Shown: positions 12,101 to 21,620 of the stretch, in pieces | Numbering within the stretch: the stretch's first letter is position 1 | How the letters are laid out: each line of letters begins with the position of its first letter | Notes under the pieces: generated by a model | Told to the model about the DNA's origin: nothing | Databases searched by the model: none | What the model saw: only the letters and a program-made list of their open reading frames with translations | Made by a program: the position numbers and the translations under genes | Assembly (NCBI RefSeq): GCF_001949145.1 | Contig: NW_019091401.1 | Location: 1,268,100-1,330,099, forward strand | From: Acanthaster planci | Lineage: Eukaryota > Echinodermata > Asteroidea > Valvatida > Acanthasteridae | DNA: 62,000 nucleotides | Direction of reading: 5' to 3'

Positions 12101-15100
12101 AGAAATATCAGGCTTTTAAACTTAATAACAGTTTCACAGAGTACCAAAACGGTGGATTTGCTTTTGTAGAAAGCTAAAAAGAGCCATGAAGATCAGTGAG
12201 CAAAAGATGAGCTCTGACATTGGTAGGCTAGTCTGCCATCCTGGTCAGTGACATATGGGAAAATCCTTATTTTACTCTTTACCAGTGAAAATGGATTTTG
12301 CTCTTCTCCAGAATGTTGAAAGAGGAAAACATATTCCTACATTTTGACCTTGTAATTAAGATTCCTGACTTACAATTAGAGGGTCGGGGGGTTCGAATCC
12401 AGCTGCTAGCTATATGCGGTGTCCGTGAGAAAGCCACTCCAACTGCACTTGCTTCTGTCCACCCAGGAGTATATATATGTACATTAGCTAGGTAGCCACC
12501 TGCAATGGACTGGCATCCCATCCATTAGAAATAGAAATATTCTCTGTCTTTTCATGCTACAGAAAGCAGAGACAGACGTTGTACTGTTACTTTGCATTGA
12601 CCAAAATGCATGATAACAGTGAAATGTTAACATATTAGCTTCAGCTACGTACTTTCTAGGAGTATTTTTTATGAGGTGCTGGCTATACTGAATATCAAAT
12701 CTTTAAAAGTAAGTTGTCCTATTAGAGCAGAGTATATAGACCGATTCTTACATAATTTGATCAGCAACTGTACAGAGCTAAGAGTAAGAATTAGGATCAT
12801 TTTCAACACAGATAAGAAAATTGTCAGTGACAGATTTTTAAGGTTAGCTTGAGCAACAAACGATGCTTAGCGAGTAACAGAATTTCTCTGTAACAGGTAA
12901 CATTATGGAGATATCCAGCAAAGGAGAAGCTAGTATGTGCATTGAAGCTGCAAGTTTATTAGCAGTTTTTGAAACAATTTAGCCACAATTCTCCAATTAT
13001 TGTTTCTCTTTCACCATGTTTCGGAACAAGTTGCAAACACTCAGAAAAATGGTTAGCAAAGGATTTTATGTTGTAATGCAATTAAAATCAAAGAAACTGG
13101 CTGCAAATGATCATAATTCATTTATACACAGCTGACTTCCAATTGGACTTTCATACAATTGTGTTTGTGAATTGTTTTCCTTTGTATTTGTTTTTCCCCT
13201 TACCAGATGGGCAGACTGTACTCTAGGTATCTGTTGTTTGTTGGTCCTTGTTGTATTGCGGGTGAGTGTATTGATAATGCAGGGATAAGTTCTCTTAAGG
13301 GCAGTTAGTTACACATGTCCTAGTGGTGTGCAGTGCTGGTGGTGATAGTCGTAAGGATAATGAAGGCATTTTTGTAGTGATGGTGTTGTGGAAGTGGTTT
13401 TAGTTATAACCTTTTATTTCACTTTCCTTTGGCAAAATTGGAAAAGGGAATTAAAATGGCAACACCAAAAAAAAATCAAATTTGACCATATTTTTCTGAG
13501 AACAGCAGTAGTGTCATGACTGTACAAATTACAGGAAGTCCATATCAAAACGTGATGATAACAATACGACAATCAGTGGCATATGAGTGGTGGAGGGGGC
13601 AAGTTGGTTCCCCCCTCCCCCAAGACAGGTTGTCTTTTTGCAGCATTACACAGTACCACCACCTTTTTGGGGAGGGGGGAAATAAGGATTCCTTTTTGGA
13701 TGACAACAGTTGGAGTCAGAAAAATTTCTGTTCTGTTTCCGGACCCCCATACATGTATGTCTTAGGAGTCATTGAGGTGAATTGTGATTATGATGCTGCT
13801 GATGGTGATAATTACGATGGTGGTGATGATTGTAACTGGTGATGTACAAGCAGCAGTGCTAATTATAAGTACCATCATGGTAATGCATGGTGTACACATG
13901 TGTGCTGAGGATAATGTTATGTTGATGTCAACTAAAATAAATCGAACAGTGACTGACACCTCTTTTTCTGTTGCCCCTCAATAGATGTTGAAAAACAAAA
14001 GTCAAAAAACCCTGGACCAGTTCAACAGCTCATCACCATTGAAAAAGAGGGCAGTGTGGAAAACATTCTGGATCTTAGGCACAGGTATACTGTCAGTCAC
14101 CTGAACGCAAAAGAATCCATTTCATGATTGTCATAACAAAATTAAGGCTTCTGATGTATTGCTTTGTCAAGAGCATGTGATATTCTTTCCATTGTTTTTG
14201 TATTACATTAGCTAGGAATGCATTGGTAGTGATAGCAGCATCAGGTGTGACATATGCCCTTATCCAGTATGATTATGATGACTATATAACAATAACGGGC
14301 AATGTGACCTCTGGCCTTCCACCTTTGAAAGTTCCAGACTTCCAGGCACCAGACATTTCAAAGGTAGGTCTGTGCATTACATCACCCTAGAGATAATTAG
14401 ATACATTTGTTAAGAACAGTGTTTCTGTTGAATTGTCTTTTACCGATATCTGGGATATTATGGAGTCATTAATACATGTACTGTGGAGCTGTCCTCACCT
14501 TCAACCTCGTGGACCAGGTTCGAATCCTACCTCAGTGCCTGCGTGGATTGGTTTCTCAGTCCCTGATTCTGTGGTTTTTCCCTGGCCTGTTATTTCAGCC
14601 AGGGTTTTTCTTCCACCTCTAAAATTGAACGTACTTGCACTGTTGATGAATCTTTCACAGTGCCAGAAAGGAAACTACATGTTGATAAATCTTTCATACA
14701 GGAATACCTAAAAAATTGCTCTCTATATATTCATCATTATTCTTCTTTCCTATTTGTTTTTGTTTTGCCCACTGTTTCTGGTTACAACTTTTGAAGTAAA
14801 GCCTAAATTTATTCAAATTTCATTTGTGTCCAGGTGTGTATGAATGAAACAGGTAATAGTGGAGACATAAGCATCACTAGCTCTGAGGGGAGATGTGCTA
14901 CAAAGTACATGTACATATAGGGGGGTAGAAAGGGCTGTGTAAAATAGAGAGGACTATATGCGCCATTGTTCAAATTGTCAACTTTTACACAAATTTGCTG
15001 AAAAAATGTTGAAGAATTCTTTCATTGGCTTTTATCTTACAGTACATCATTGGTGGCCTGGTCAGCATTCCTCTGATTGGTTTCTTGGAGAACATTGCTA

Positions 15101-18100
15101 TAGCCAAAGGATTCGGTGAGTTTTAAACTATGAGCAGTACTTAATCATAAACAGCACTCAAGAAACAGGGTTCAATCTTGTTCAAAACAGTTCCCCAATT
15201 GATAGACAAATTATTTCTTAATTCATCCATATTCAGGTACCTAATTAGGAATCAGTTGTGCTGCTGTACTTCAGAATTCCAGTTCAGTGACAAACAAAAG
15301 CCAAACTGAAACAAAACAAACACTGCATTTTGGGGTATCTGTTTTGTAAGCAGTTGGAACTAAGTGTACATGCTATTGTTGGCAAGATTGCTGTATATTA
15401 CCTTTAAGTGCAACGTTTTATGAGGTTCTTCAGTATATCTAATCTTGTGTATCTATCGGTACGTGAGAAGACTGAAGTACTATGATGACATCACAAAATC
15501 AGTGTCAGAGAGGCCAATAGTAAGCCATCCAGTTATTAAAAAAATCTCTTTTGGGTTAGACTTCTTTGTAACAAAGGTTGACTGGATTGCAACCTTGCAT
15601 ACAATTTATGAAATTAGTCTTATTAATCTGATTACATCACTGTTATTCACTGCAATTCTAACTGATATCTTCCCAACTTTGTTGTTCATGCAGCTCGACA
15701 GAATGGCTACAGAGTGGAATCTAATCAGGAATTAATTGCCTTGGGTGAGTAAGTAATAGTATTTTCTTACTACAAGACAATTTGTGATACTTTTTGTTTT
15801 GAGGGGGCACTTTTTGTGCACCTACGTGTAGATCCTTCTTTCTGAAAATATTACTCTCTCTAGATTGTCCTTTCCTTGTTTGCATGTTTCAGGTTTCTGC
15901 AATCTGGCAGGGTCTTTTGTTTCTTCTTTTCCAACAACCGGTAGCTTTTCACGGTAATTACCTCAGATATTAATAAGTACTATGTCATTATCTTCAGCCA
16001 TGCCATCCTTAACTATATGCTGCCGGGTTTAATTTGAAGTTGCAAAACATATTCCCAGGGGATTTCAAGATTTTCCATGTTCAAAACTTTTCAAAAATTC
16101 TTAACTTCATTTACTGGATGTTTACACCCACATGAATGACTGTCTGGTGGCAACTCTAATCTGACAGGCAACACCTATTGACACCCGAGTATTGCAGCCA
16201 GGCCTGCTGCCTTGTAAAGAGAGCCCAGATTGTGGGGTGTTACGTAATTTTCTTTTGTTCTTGAAACTGGCCAAGTGCGCACTCTTTAGTCTGGAGAATT
16301 CAAATCGTGACGTTCACGTGAATTTCAGTTTACCAGATTTGACTCAAATTTAACTCACAACAGCTTATTGAGTAGGCTCTTTTTACACAAATTTTACCAA
16401 ACTGTAATTTGGTTTTCATGAACTGTAACCAAACACTACATCAATGCATTTGTGTTGTTAAAGAATGAAACATTTCGTACTTCATCAAGTTAAGGTTCCA
16501 GGTACTCTTTTTCTTAACACCACAAGTACATGGAAGAGATACATGTACATGTTCTTTATTGTAAAACCCTTGGAAGCATTTTTCTCCAAAGATATATATG
16601 CTACAGCTTGCGTGTCAGTTCGTGAAAACAAAATTTTTCTACAATGGGCAAAGTTCGCAGTGCGCATGCACTCACTGTTGTCAGGTTGTGAAACAAAAAC
16701 TGTTGAGTACGGTTTAAACAAAAGTCTGCACACAGAGCATGTGTTTCAGTTCATGAAAAAAGTGATGCAGTGATCTCTTTTATCTCCCTATGCAGGTCAG
16801 CTATCAACAGCCAGTCTAGTGTAGCCAGTCCCCTTGGTGGTATCATCACCGGTAGTCTGGTGCTCCTAGCTTTGGCTTTCTTGACCCCAGCCTTTTACTA
16901 CATCCCTAAGGCTGCACTGGCTGCTGTCATTCTGTTCTCCGTTTTCTTCATGTTGGATTATGAGATAATCCCTCATCTTTGGAGAATCAGAAGTGAGTTC
17001 GGCTACTGATAGACTAAACCTGAAAAGAAAAATACTGTGGTGGCACCAGACTCACACAGGCAGTCTTTGACTTGAAGCACACATACTTTGGCAAATTACA
17101 GCAACTTACAGTTCAGAGAATTCAACATGTATGTAACACCTGCTCCTGAGAATGGTATCACCACAAGAAATACAATCTAATCCTGATGCCCAATTAGTTT
17201 ATATAAATACACTCTCTCCAACCACTGATTATTCTGCACATTGATAAATGTATTTATTTTATCATTAGCAACTATTTTTATCAGCTAAGAGCCCCACCCA
17301 TGCTACATTTACTTAGGCAAAATATATTGGTCCTCCTCTTTACGGGCATTTCTCCACAAAAGTCAAAATATCAGTTCATTACCAGTCAAGCTCCACCTGA
17401 AGTGCTCCACTTATTGACAGCCATGCTTCGCTCAGTAACAGTCAGACTCCCCTGACAGTTGTGCTTTGCCCATCAACAGTCATGCCCCGCCTAGTCACAG
17501 TGCTGCTGCACCAACACTGCCAACCAATTTGCACCTGTTTTCTCTCTCATTTCATTTTGTAGTAGTCTGCTCATTCATGGTATTCAACTCGATGTGCAAC
17601 CTGTAGTCATCAGCCAATCACTAGCCTTTATTCTTGTCTACCCACATTGAGCTTAACCCATTATGATGTTCAGCTGCTCTCCATTTCTACATCCTAGATA
17701 ATATTGGTAAGAATTTTTAAGTGAACATACTGTCCCTGCCAATTGTAGATCCTGAATATTTGTTATGTTGGTGACTGATATTTGTTATGTTGGTGACTGA
17801 TATTTGAAGTGTTGGTGACTGATATTTGTTATGCTGGAGACTGATATTGAAACACAATGACTTTACGTGAACTATGTTTGCAGTCTACCCTCAGTGCTTT
17901 GTATTTCTTCCTCTCTTTTGTATGACAGAGATTATCTGTCACTGGCAACCTCTAATGGGGCAGCTAGTGGGTACCAATGATACAGCTGTACGTCCATAGC
18001 TTCAAAGATACCTTTTTTCTGATTCCACAGAATGGGAGCTGCTTACACTGGTGGCAACATTTTTCCCATCCCTTCACCTTGGAGTTGAGTATGGTACCCT

Positions 18101-21100
18101 TATTGGTATCGGAGTGGACCTTCTCATGCTTCTGTTTCCAGAAGCCAAACCGAGCTATAAGGTGCAGAGTTACAAATACTTATTTTTTGGAATATCAAAA
18201 GAACACCAGGCTACATATTGCCTGTTGTGGATGGTATTATTCAGTATTTTAACTTCCAAGCTTTGAGCAGAAAACACTGACTTTTTAAAATGACGAGATT
18301 ACCACAGCCACAACCATTTGCAAAGTTAGACTTTACCTGACCCTGGTTTTTTATATGTTGTAGATTTGTGCAACATATTCTAGTGCATTGCCACTTATAA
18401 TCGTTCTGCTGGTAATCTTTGCTTCAGTGCCCATGCAGTCATGGCACACAAACACTTGAAGATCCTGATCGAAAGTGAATATTAAAATTTCCTTTTCCAA
18501 TGTGATCTAAGTAAAATTATCACAAACTGCTACAATACTATCCACTCTAAAAGTCCCTCTGAGAATGCAAATTACAGAACTTTTTAAGGGGGGCCCGGCC
18601 CCCCACTTCATTTTCAGGGGGGCCACTGCCCCCGGCCCCCTGGTTCCTACGTCCGAGGTGACAATGTGACATTCTGGCAGCTTTGTGTCTTTGTTTCCAA
18701 CATAGTTTTAATATGCCTAACCAGGCACAAATAATGCAGTCATCAAAATTGGTAAGAAAGTGGCATTTTTAAAGTGTAGTTGCAATAAATTTTTCTTAGA
18801 TACAATTTTGTGTGCTTCTTCAATATATCAAAAGTCTTTTGCATTCCCTTTTGGTTAAATGCATTGAAAAAAGCACTTTTTCAAACAAAGTCATCCATGC
18901 TTTCCAAGACAACTGAGGGCACTGTTGATGTGAAGTCATCTAGGGAAGAGACAGTTCAGCACGTAGGTTTTTTGTGTACAAACCAATGTAACATTGAGGC
19001 TTCTTCCTGATATGACATCACACTTTTGCTCATGAATATGGAAAAATACTCATTAGCATAGAAACCAAAAAGGGCAGTAAAACACCCTTTGAAATATTAA
19101 AACAAAAGTTGAAAATAAGATTAACTCAGACACAAAGGTGCAGTTTGAAGGTTTGTATTTAAAAATTGATTGCAGCTTCCCTTTAAGTATCTGATCTTGC
19201 TAAAAATTTGGAATTAAATAAAAGACAGGTTCCCCTTTCCAGTATTACGAAACCCCAGACTTGACCTCCCCTTTTATTTTTGACTTTGAAAAATCATAAT
19301 AGGAAATAGTGGAGCGCAACTTAGCGCTCATTTTGTCATGACGGGTCACATTTCAATGGAGTAGGGAGTGTACATCAAATTCTCTTTCCCTTGTTTACTT
19401 CTAGGTTGAAAGGAGCGAGTTGCTAGTGATTTGCTTCAAGCAAGGATTGCACTATCCAGCAATAGACCGATTACAGACCATACTGGATGAGGAGGCTTTG
19501 CTAGTTGAGGAACCCAAATCTGTCATCCTGGATATGAGAAATATCAACGGAATTGACTTCAGCATTGCTGAGGTACAGTGTAAAAGCAAATATTCTGGGT
19601 TTTTCATACTGTCACAATGTGCCCTTGACAATGTGTTCATTGTTTTAATAATCCAAAAAGTCAAAAGTAGTACATCAATATTTTGTAAACTTCAACCATC
19701 TGAAAACCTTTTCCAGTTGATTTCTAGTTCTGTTTAAGTATTGGTGAACACTAAATAGATGAAAATTATCAATTAATTAAATTTCTGGTCAGTCTTCCTG
19801 TATATTGTTTTTCATGATTTATGTTAAAAAAGCTGTGTCCTTTCCGAGTGATCTTTCCTTTCCGGGTGACCCTTGTTCACCACTTCCCAGGTCGTATTCT
19901 GTTATTGGGGTGTTATCCCTGGCTACATGGTGTTTCAGGTTTAATGGCTTCTGGCTAGCACCCCCCCCCAAACAAATTAAGATATGACAAGGGAGAAGAG
20001 CCACCAACGTAGGGCTGGATAGCTCATTTGGTAGAGCACCGGTAAGGTATTCCGGAAATTGCAGGTTCAAATCCTGCTCATAAATTCCTTTATATTAAAC
20101 AACTGCAAGTTGAAAAAATTTAACTCGAGCATTCAGCAAAAATGAGTTGTAAGATACCAGAGCCACCATGAGTCTTAGTTTGCAGAGGAAAGAAAAACTG
20201 AGCGTTGTTTTCATGTATCACTCAGTTTGACATCCTGATAGAAATAGCCACTATGTGGGTGAGTAATGTTTCCTACCAATTCCATTGTGCAAGATCCTTT
20301 TATATCGACTCTAAAGTGGCCCTGGCAACTTCAGTCTTGTCATCACAGAGTATGTACATGTAGGCTTACGAATGCCCTTGACCATACAGGCCATGGACAA
20401 TAATTTGTTTGGTTTGCTTCAGGGATTGAGAGAAAGTGCCAAAGCTTTCATGAAGGCAGGGCAGAAAGTAGCTGTTGTCAACGTGAGAGTAAGTTTCCTG
20501 AGAGTACACTCTTCTGCCAAGTTTTCAAATGCATTACTCCTTTCATCAAACATAAACTGCCTTTGTAATAGGCTACAGGGCACATATAGCCCAGTGGTTA
20601 TTGTATGTAACTCCCCAAGCTGGGGTTGGGGTTTTGAATCCAACAGATGGTTACATGTTATGACCTTGGCCAAGTTACCCCTACTTGCCTCTCTCCATCC
20701 AGGATTATAAACAAGCGCCCTAAAGGGAAGAGATATTTATTGCATCTGACATGCTCTTTGTGTCTGAATGGCTGCATGAAGCTGCATACTCTGACCAAGC
20801 TGGGATGGTTTCAGGAATGTTCTTTGGCCCAGTTATCAGAGATAATATCTGCACATTGATCAAGTTTTCATATACATATAAGACAGTCATTTGTTATCGT
20901 TTATGTTTCAACTGCAGCTAGATTTTTGTCAGTGATTCTTTTTCCTCGTCAGAAATCAGTGAAGACAATCCTAGACAGAGCAGGTGTCAAGAATATGCCC
21001 ATCTATGAAACTGTGGAGATTGCACGGGATAGGATGGCAGCCACAAATCCAGAAACTGATCCAGCCGGTCAGTGCTGTACTATCTCACTGAAAAAAAATT

Positions 21101-21620
21101 GTGCAAGTAAATTGTGCAGAGTAGAGAAGTGTGAAAGTTCTAAAGAGCTCACCACCAGCATGAATTGCAGTGTGGTGTTGCAAATGGTACTGAACATGTT
21201 ATGCTGTAAATTCACATATTCAAAACACAGCCCCAAAAAGAGAGTTGGGAATGGAGGGTAGATTGTTGTTTATTCCCCCTCCCCTACATTTTCTACCTAG
21301 GACTTCAATACTCTTGAAAACTTTTATCATTTCGCCTCTTCAGAAGTTTTCCAAATGTTTAAAGATCGTTTGGACATTTGACTCAAATTTCATGAAAGTC
21401 AAACATATCAAACCTGCAAAATGTCCATTTTCCCAATACGGGTGAGATACACACATTAACCTTCAAAACGGTCCACAAAACATAGCCCTTATTGGGTTAA
21501 CCTTTTTTAAGCAGTGTTTTATGTTTATTTTCCATTTCTAATTGCATTCTGTTACTCTAAAAACTTGTTGAAATGTTTTGTCATTCCACAGAGCTGGAAG
21601 CGTTTGATACACCCTTGTAA
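2835..21620 (+). CDS. SLC26A11: SLC26A11-like sulfate/anion transporter (15 coding exons)
   Basis: A member of the SLC26/SulP anion-exchanger family, closest in my reading to SLC26A11, the sodium-independent sulfate transporter or chloride channel of plasma membrane and lysosome. Fifteen exons splice in frame to the TAA at 21618-21620. Counting from the internal ATG at 2928 gives 601 aa, against about 606 in human. Landmarks in order: the SulP signature region [12 protein letters not shown] followed by YGLYSAFMG (around residues 60-80), [10 protein letters not shown], the [15 protein letters not shown] segment, [17 protein letters not shown], the [10 protein letters not shown] region, the final membrane segments, and a C-terminal cytoplasmic STAS domain (about 477-575). 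The acceptor at 2832-2834 leaves 31 in-frame codons before Met-2928, so an upstream coding exon may exist. In human this gene also lies in 17q25.3 with the other genes of this window. Donor and acceptor sites are canonical GT-AG. Confidence 0.92.
3144..5648 (+). other. SLC26A11 intron, 2.5 kb, no feature recognised
   Basis: A+T-rich sequence with many T and A runs. I found no exon, tRNA-like box or inverted repeat that I could support. Confidence 0.6.
5649..5874 (+). CDS. SLC26A11: SLC26A11 exon b: YGLYSAF and GPTAIMS region
   Basis: Acceptor ATCCCCAG, donor GTGAGT, ends in phase 1. It encodes the strongly conserved [17 protein letters not shown] stretch and [14 protein letters not shown], then the membrane segment [18 protein letters not shown]. 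Colinear with human SLC26A11. Confidence 0.95.
5875..8055 (+). other. SLC26A11 intron with a minisatellite
   Basis: A+T-rich intron carrying the 39-bp tandem array at 7409-7591. Nothing else was recognised. Confidence 0.6.
7409..7591. repeat. 39-bp minisatellite, about 5 units
   Basis: Units begin at 7409, 7448, 7487, 7526 and 7565, exactly 39 bases apart, each starting ACACATTCTGCTGGTGTTAC or a close variant. The first and last units are both preceded by CAGAATA, while inner units follow CAGAAGT. Because 39 is divisible by three, the array is open in one frame and creates a spurious repetitive peptide. Confidence 0.9.
8056..8221 (+). CDS. SLC26A11: SLC26A11 exon c: [15 protein letters not shown] segment
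   Basis: Acceptor CTCCACAG, donor GTAAGT, ends in phase 2. It encodes [20 protein letters not shown] and then [14 protein letters not shown], matching the family pattern of sulfate-transporter membrane segments. An extracellular or linker region rich in charged residues follows. Confidence 0.95.
8222..13206 (+). other. Largest SLC26A11 intron, 5.0 kb
   Basis: Mostly unremarkable A+T-rich DNA. It holds the SINE-like sequence at 12340-12530. A short G/C block with CCTGGATCCACC near 9600-9650 resembles the end of the CGGATCC element at 34185-34394. No missing exon is needed: the proteins on either side join colinearly with the family. Confidence 0.6.
12340..12530 (+). repeat. tRNA-derived SINE-like element
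   Basis: A perfect internal promoter box B, GGTTCGAATCC, lies at 12390-12400. A non-tRNA body follows and ends with CTGCAATGGACTGGCATCCC, a tail common to many invertebrate tRNA SINEs. The acceptor stem cannot form, so this is not a tRNA gene. The left edge is uncertain. Confidence 0.5.
13207..13261 (+). CDS. SLC26A11: SLC26A11 exon d (55 bases)
   Basis: Acceptor CCTTACCAG, donor GTGAGT, ends in phase 0. It encodes [18 protein letters not shown], one hydrophobic membrane segment. Too short to be seen as a stand-alone frame; identified from phase and family colinearity. Confidence 0.88.
13596..13850. repeat. G/C homopolymer block followed by GATGGT-rich simple repeat
   Basis: Runs such as GGAGGGGGC, CCCCCCTCCCCC and GGGGAGGGGGG are followed from about 13785 by an imperfect GATGGTGAT microsatellite. 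Open frames on both strands here are low-complexity artefacts. Confidence 0.6.
13985..14084 (+). CDS. SLC26A11: SLC26A11 exon e: basic linker
   Basis: Acceptor CTCAATAG, donor GTATAC, ends in phase 1. It encodes a polar, lysine-rich stretch ending [13 protein letters not shown] that leads into the conserved RNALVV segment of the next exon. Confidence 0.85.
14212..14363 (+). CDS. SLC26A11: SLC26A11 exon f: [11 protein letters not shown] segment
   Basis: Acceptor TACATTAG, donor GTAGGT, ends in phase 0. It encodes [17 protein letters not shown], a hallmark of this subfamily, and the extracellular [10 protein letters not shown] motif. Confidence 0.95.
14480..14680 (+). repeat. tRNA-derived SINE-like element
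   Basis: Box B GGTTCGAATCC lies at 14517-14527, inside a body containing CTGCGTGGATTGGTTTCTC and CAGCCAGGG. No complete tRNA fold. Limits are approximate. Confidence 0.45.
15043..15115 (+). CDS. SLC26A11: SLC26A11 exon g: [11 protein letters not shown]
   Basis: Acceptor ATCTTACAG, donor GTGAGT, ends in phase 1. It encodes [19 protein letters not shown] and IAKGF, part of the SulP core corresponding to the ESIA(I/V)A motif of the family. Confidence 0.94.
15694..15744 (+). CDS. SLC26A11: SLC26A11 exon h (51 bases): NQELIALG
   Basis: Acceptor TTCATGCAG, donor GTGAGT, ends in phase 1. It encodes [17 protein letters not shown], matching the family N-Q-E-L motif. Identified by phase and homology, as it is too short for a stand-alone frame. 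Confidence 0.92.
15893..15953 (+). CDS. SLC26A11: SLC26A11 exon i (61 bases): [10 protein letters not shown]
   Basis: Acceptor CATGTTTCAG, donor GTAATT, ends in phase 2. It encodes [20 protein letters not shown], the re-entrant core region of SulP transporters (general pattern N-x-x-x-S-F-x-x-x-P-x-x-G-S-x-S-R). Confidence 0.94.
15954..16795 (+). other. SLC26A11 intron, 0.84 kb
   Basis: No supported feature. Two overlapping opposite-strand frames near 16465-16773 lack family similarity and splice context. Confidence 0.55.
16796..16992 (+). CDS. SLC26A11: SLC26A11 exon j: last core membrane segments
   Basis: Acceptor CCTATGCAG, donor GTGAGT, ends in phase 1. It encodes [20 protein letters not shown], a hydrophobic segment, [20 protein letters not shown] and the [11 protein letters not shown] motif. 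Strongly colinear with SLC26 proteins. Confidence 0.96.
17383..17510. repeat. Degenerate 21-bp tandem repeat
   Basis: About six diverged units beginning CAGTC, CAGCC or CAGTT and containing ATGCTTCGCTC- or ATGCCCCGCCT-like cores. Several units are exactly 21 bases long. C-rich compared with surrounding intron DNA. Confidence 0.55.
17753..17848. repeat. 22-bp tandem repeat, about 4 units
   Basis: Unit GATATTTGTTATGTTGGTGA followed by CT, repeated about four times with small substitutions (AAGTGTTGG and ATGCTGGAG variants in the last two). Confidence 0.85.
18031..18161 (+). CDS. SLC26A11: SLC26A11 exon k: last membrane segment and start of cytoplasmic tail
   Basis: Acceptor GATTCCACAG; the donor GTGCAG is weak but is the one that gives phase 0 into the next exon. 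It encodes [38 protein letters not shown] and KPSYK, the end of the transmembrane domain. Reading through the donor would give a frame that stops at 18264-18266. Confidence 0.88.
18162..19404 (+). other. SLC26A11 intron, 1.2 kb
   Basis: It contains a compact G/C block at about 18586-18655 (GGGGGGCCCGGCCCCCC and further G and C runs). The rest is A+T-rich without recognised features. Confidence 0.55.
19405..19572 (+). CDS. SLC26A11: SLC26A11 exon l: first half of STAS domain
   Basis: Acceptor TTACTTCTAG, donor GTACAG, phase 0 on both sides. It encodes [19 protein letters not shown], then [15 protein letters not shown], the beta-strand and D-x-x-x-I-D core of the STAS domain that follows SLC26 membrane domains. 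Confidence 0.93.
20012..20090 (+). repeat. tRNA-like sequence (SINE head)
   Basis: Box A-like TAGCTCATTTGGTAGAGCA (20020-20038) and box B GGTTCAAATCC (20064-20074) are correctly spaced, and the T-stem GCAGG/CCTGC is perfect. The acceptor stem does not pair and the anticodon stem is only four pairs, so a tRNA-derived SINE or tRNA pseudogene is more likely than a functional tRNA. Confidence 0.6.
20423..20488 (+). CDS. SLC26A11: SLC26A11 exon m: STAS helix
   Basis: Acceptor TTTGCTTCAG, donor GTAAGT, phase 0 on both sides. It encodes [20 protein letters not shown]. An alternative acceptor at 20388-20390 would add 11 residues, but only the shorter exon keeps the exact spacing of the human STAS domain between the DY/DF-S motif and the K-x-G turn. 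Confidence 0.85.
20575..20720 (+). repeat. Diverged tRNA-derived SINE-like element
   Basis: TAGCCCAGTGGTTA resembles a box A region, and TTTTGAATCC some 50 bases on is a damaged box B. The remainder, through CCTTGGCCAAGTTACCCC, looks like a SINE body. Limits approximate. Confidence 0.4.
20953..21067 (+). CDS. SLC26A11: SLC26A11 exon n: end of STAS domain
   Basis: Acceptor TCCTCGTCAG, donor GTCAGT, ends in phase 1. It encodes [20 protein letters not shown] and VEIARDRMA, matching the last STAS helix and the acidic tail typical of SLC26A11. Confidence 0.9.
21592..21620 (+). CDS. SLC26A11: SLC26A11 exon o: C-terminus and stop
   Basis: Acceptor CATTCCACAG, then codons for ELEAFDTPL and TAA (21618-21620). 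Short terminal exon identified from phase. The 3' untranslated region continues; ATTAAA at 22229 and AATAAA at 23112 are candidate poly(A) signals. Confidence 0.85.

Larger units (their letters stand above)
16993..18030 (+). other. SLC26A11 intron with two tandem arrays
   Basis: It carries the degenerate 21-bp array (17383-17510) and the 22-bp array (17753-17848). Nothing else was recognised. Confidence 0.55.

Noticed and set aside
20012-20090. Functional tRNA gene
   Set aside because: The acceptor stem does not pair and the anticodon stem is only four base pairs.
20391-20422. Upstream acceptor adding 11 residues to SLC26A11 exon m
   Set aside because: The longer form breaks STAS spacing relative to human; the acceptor at 20421-20422 keeps it exact.
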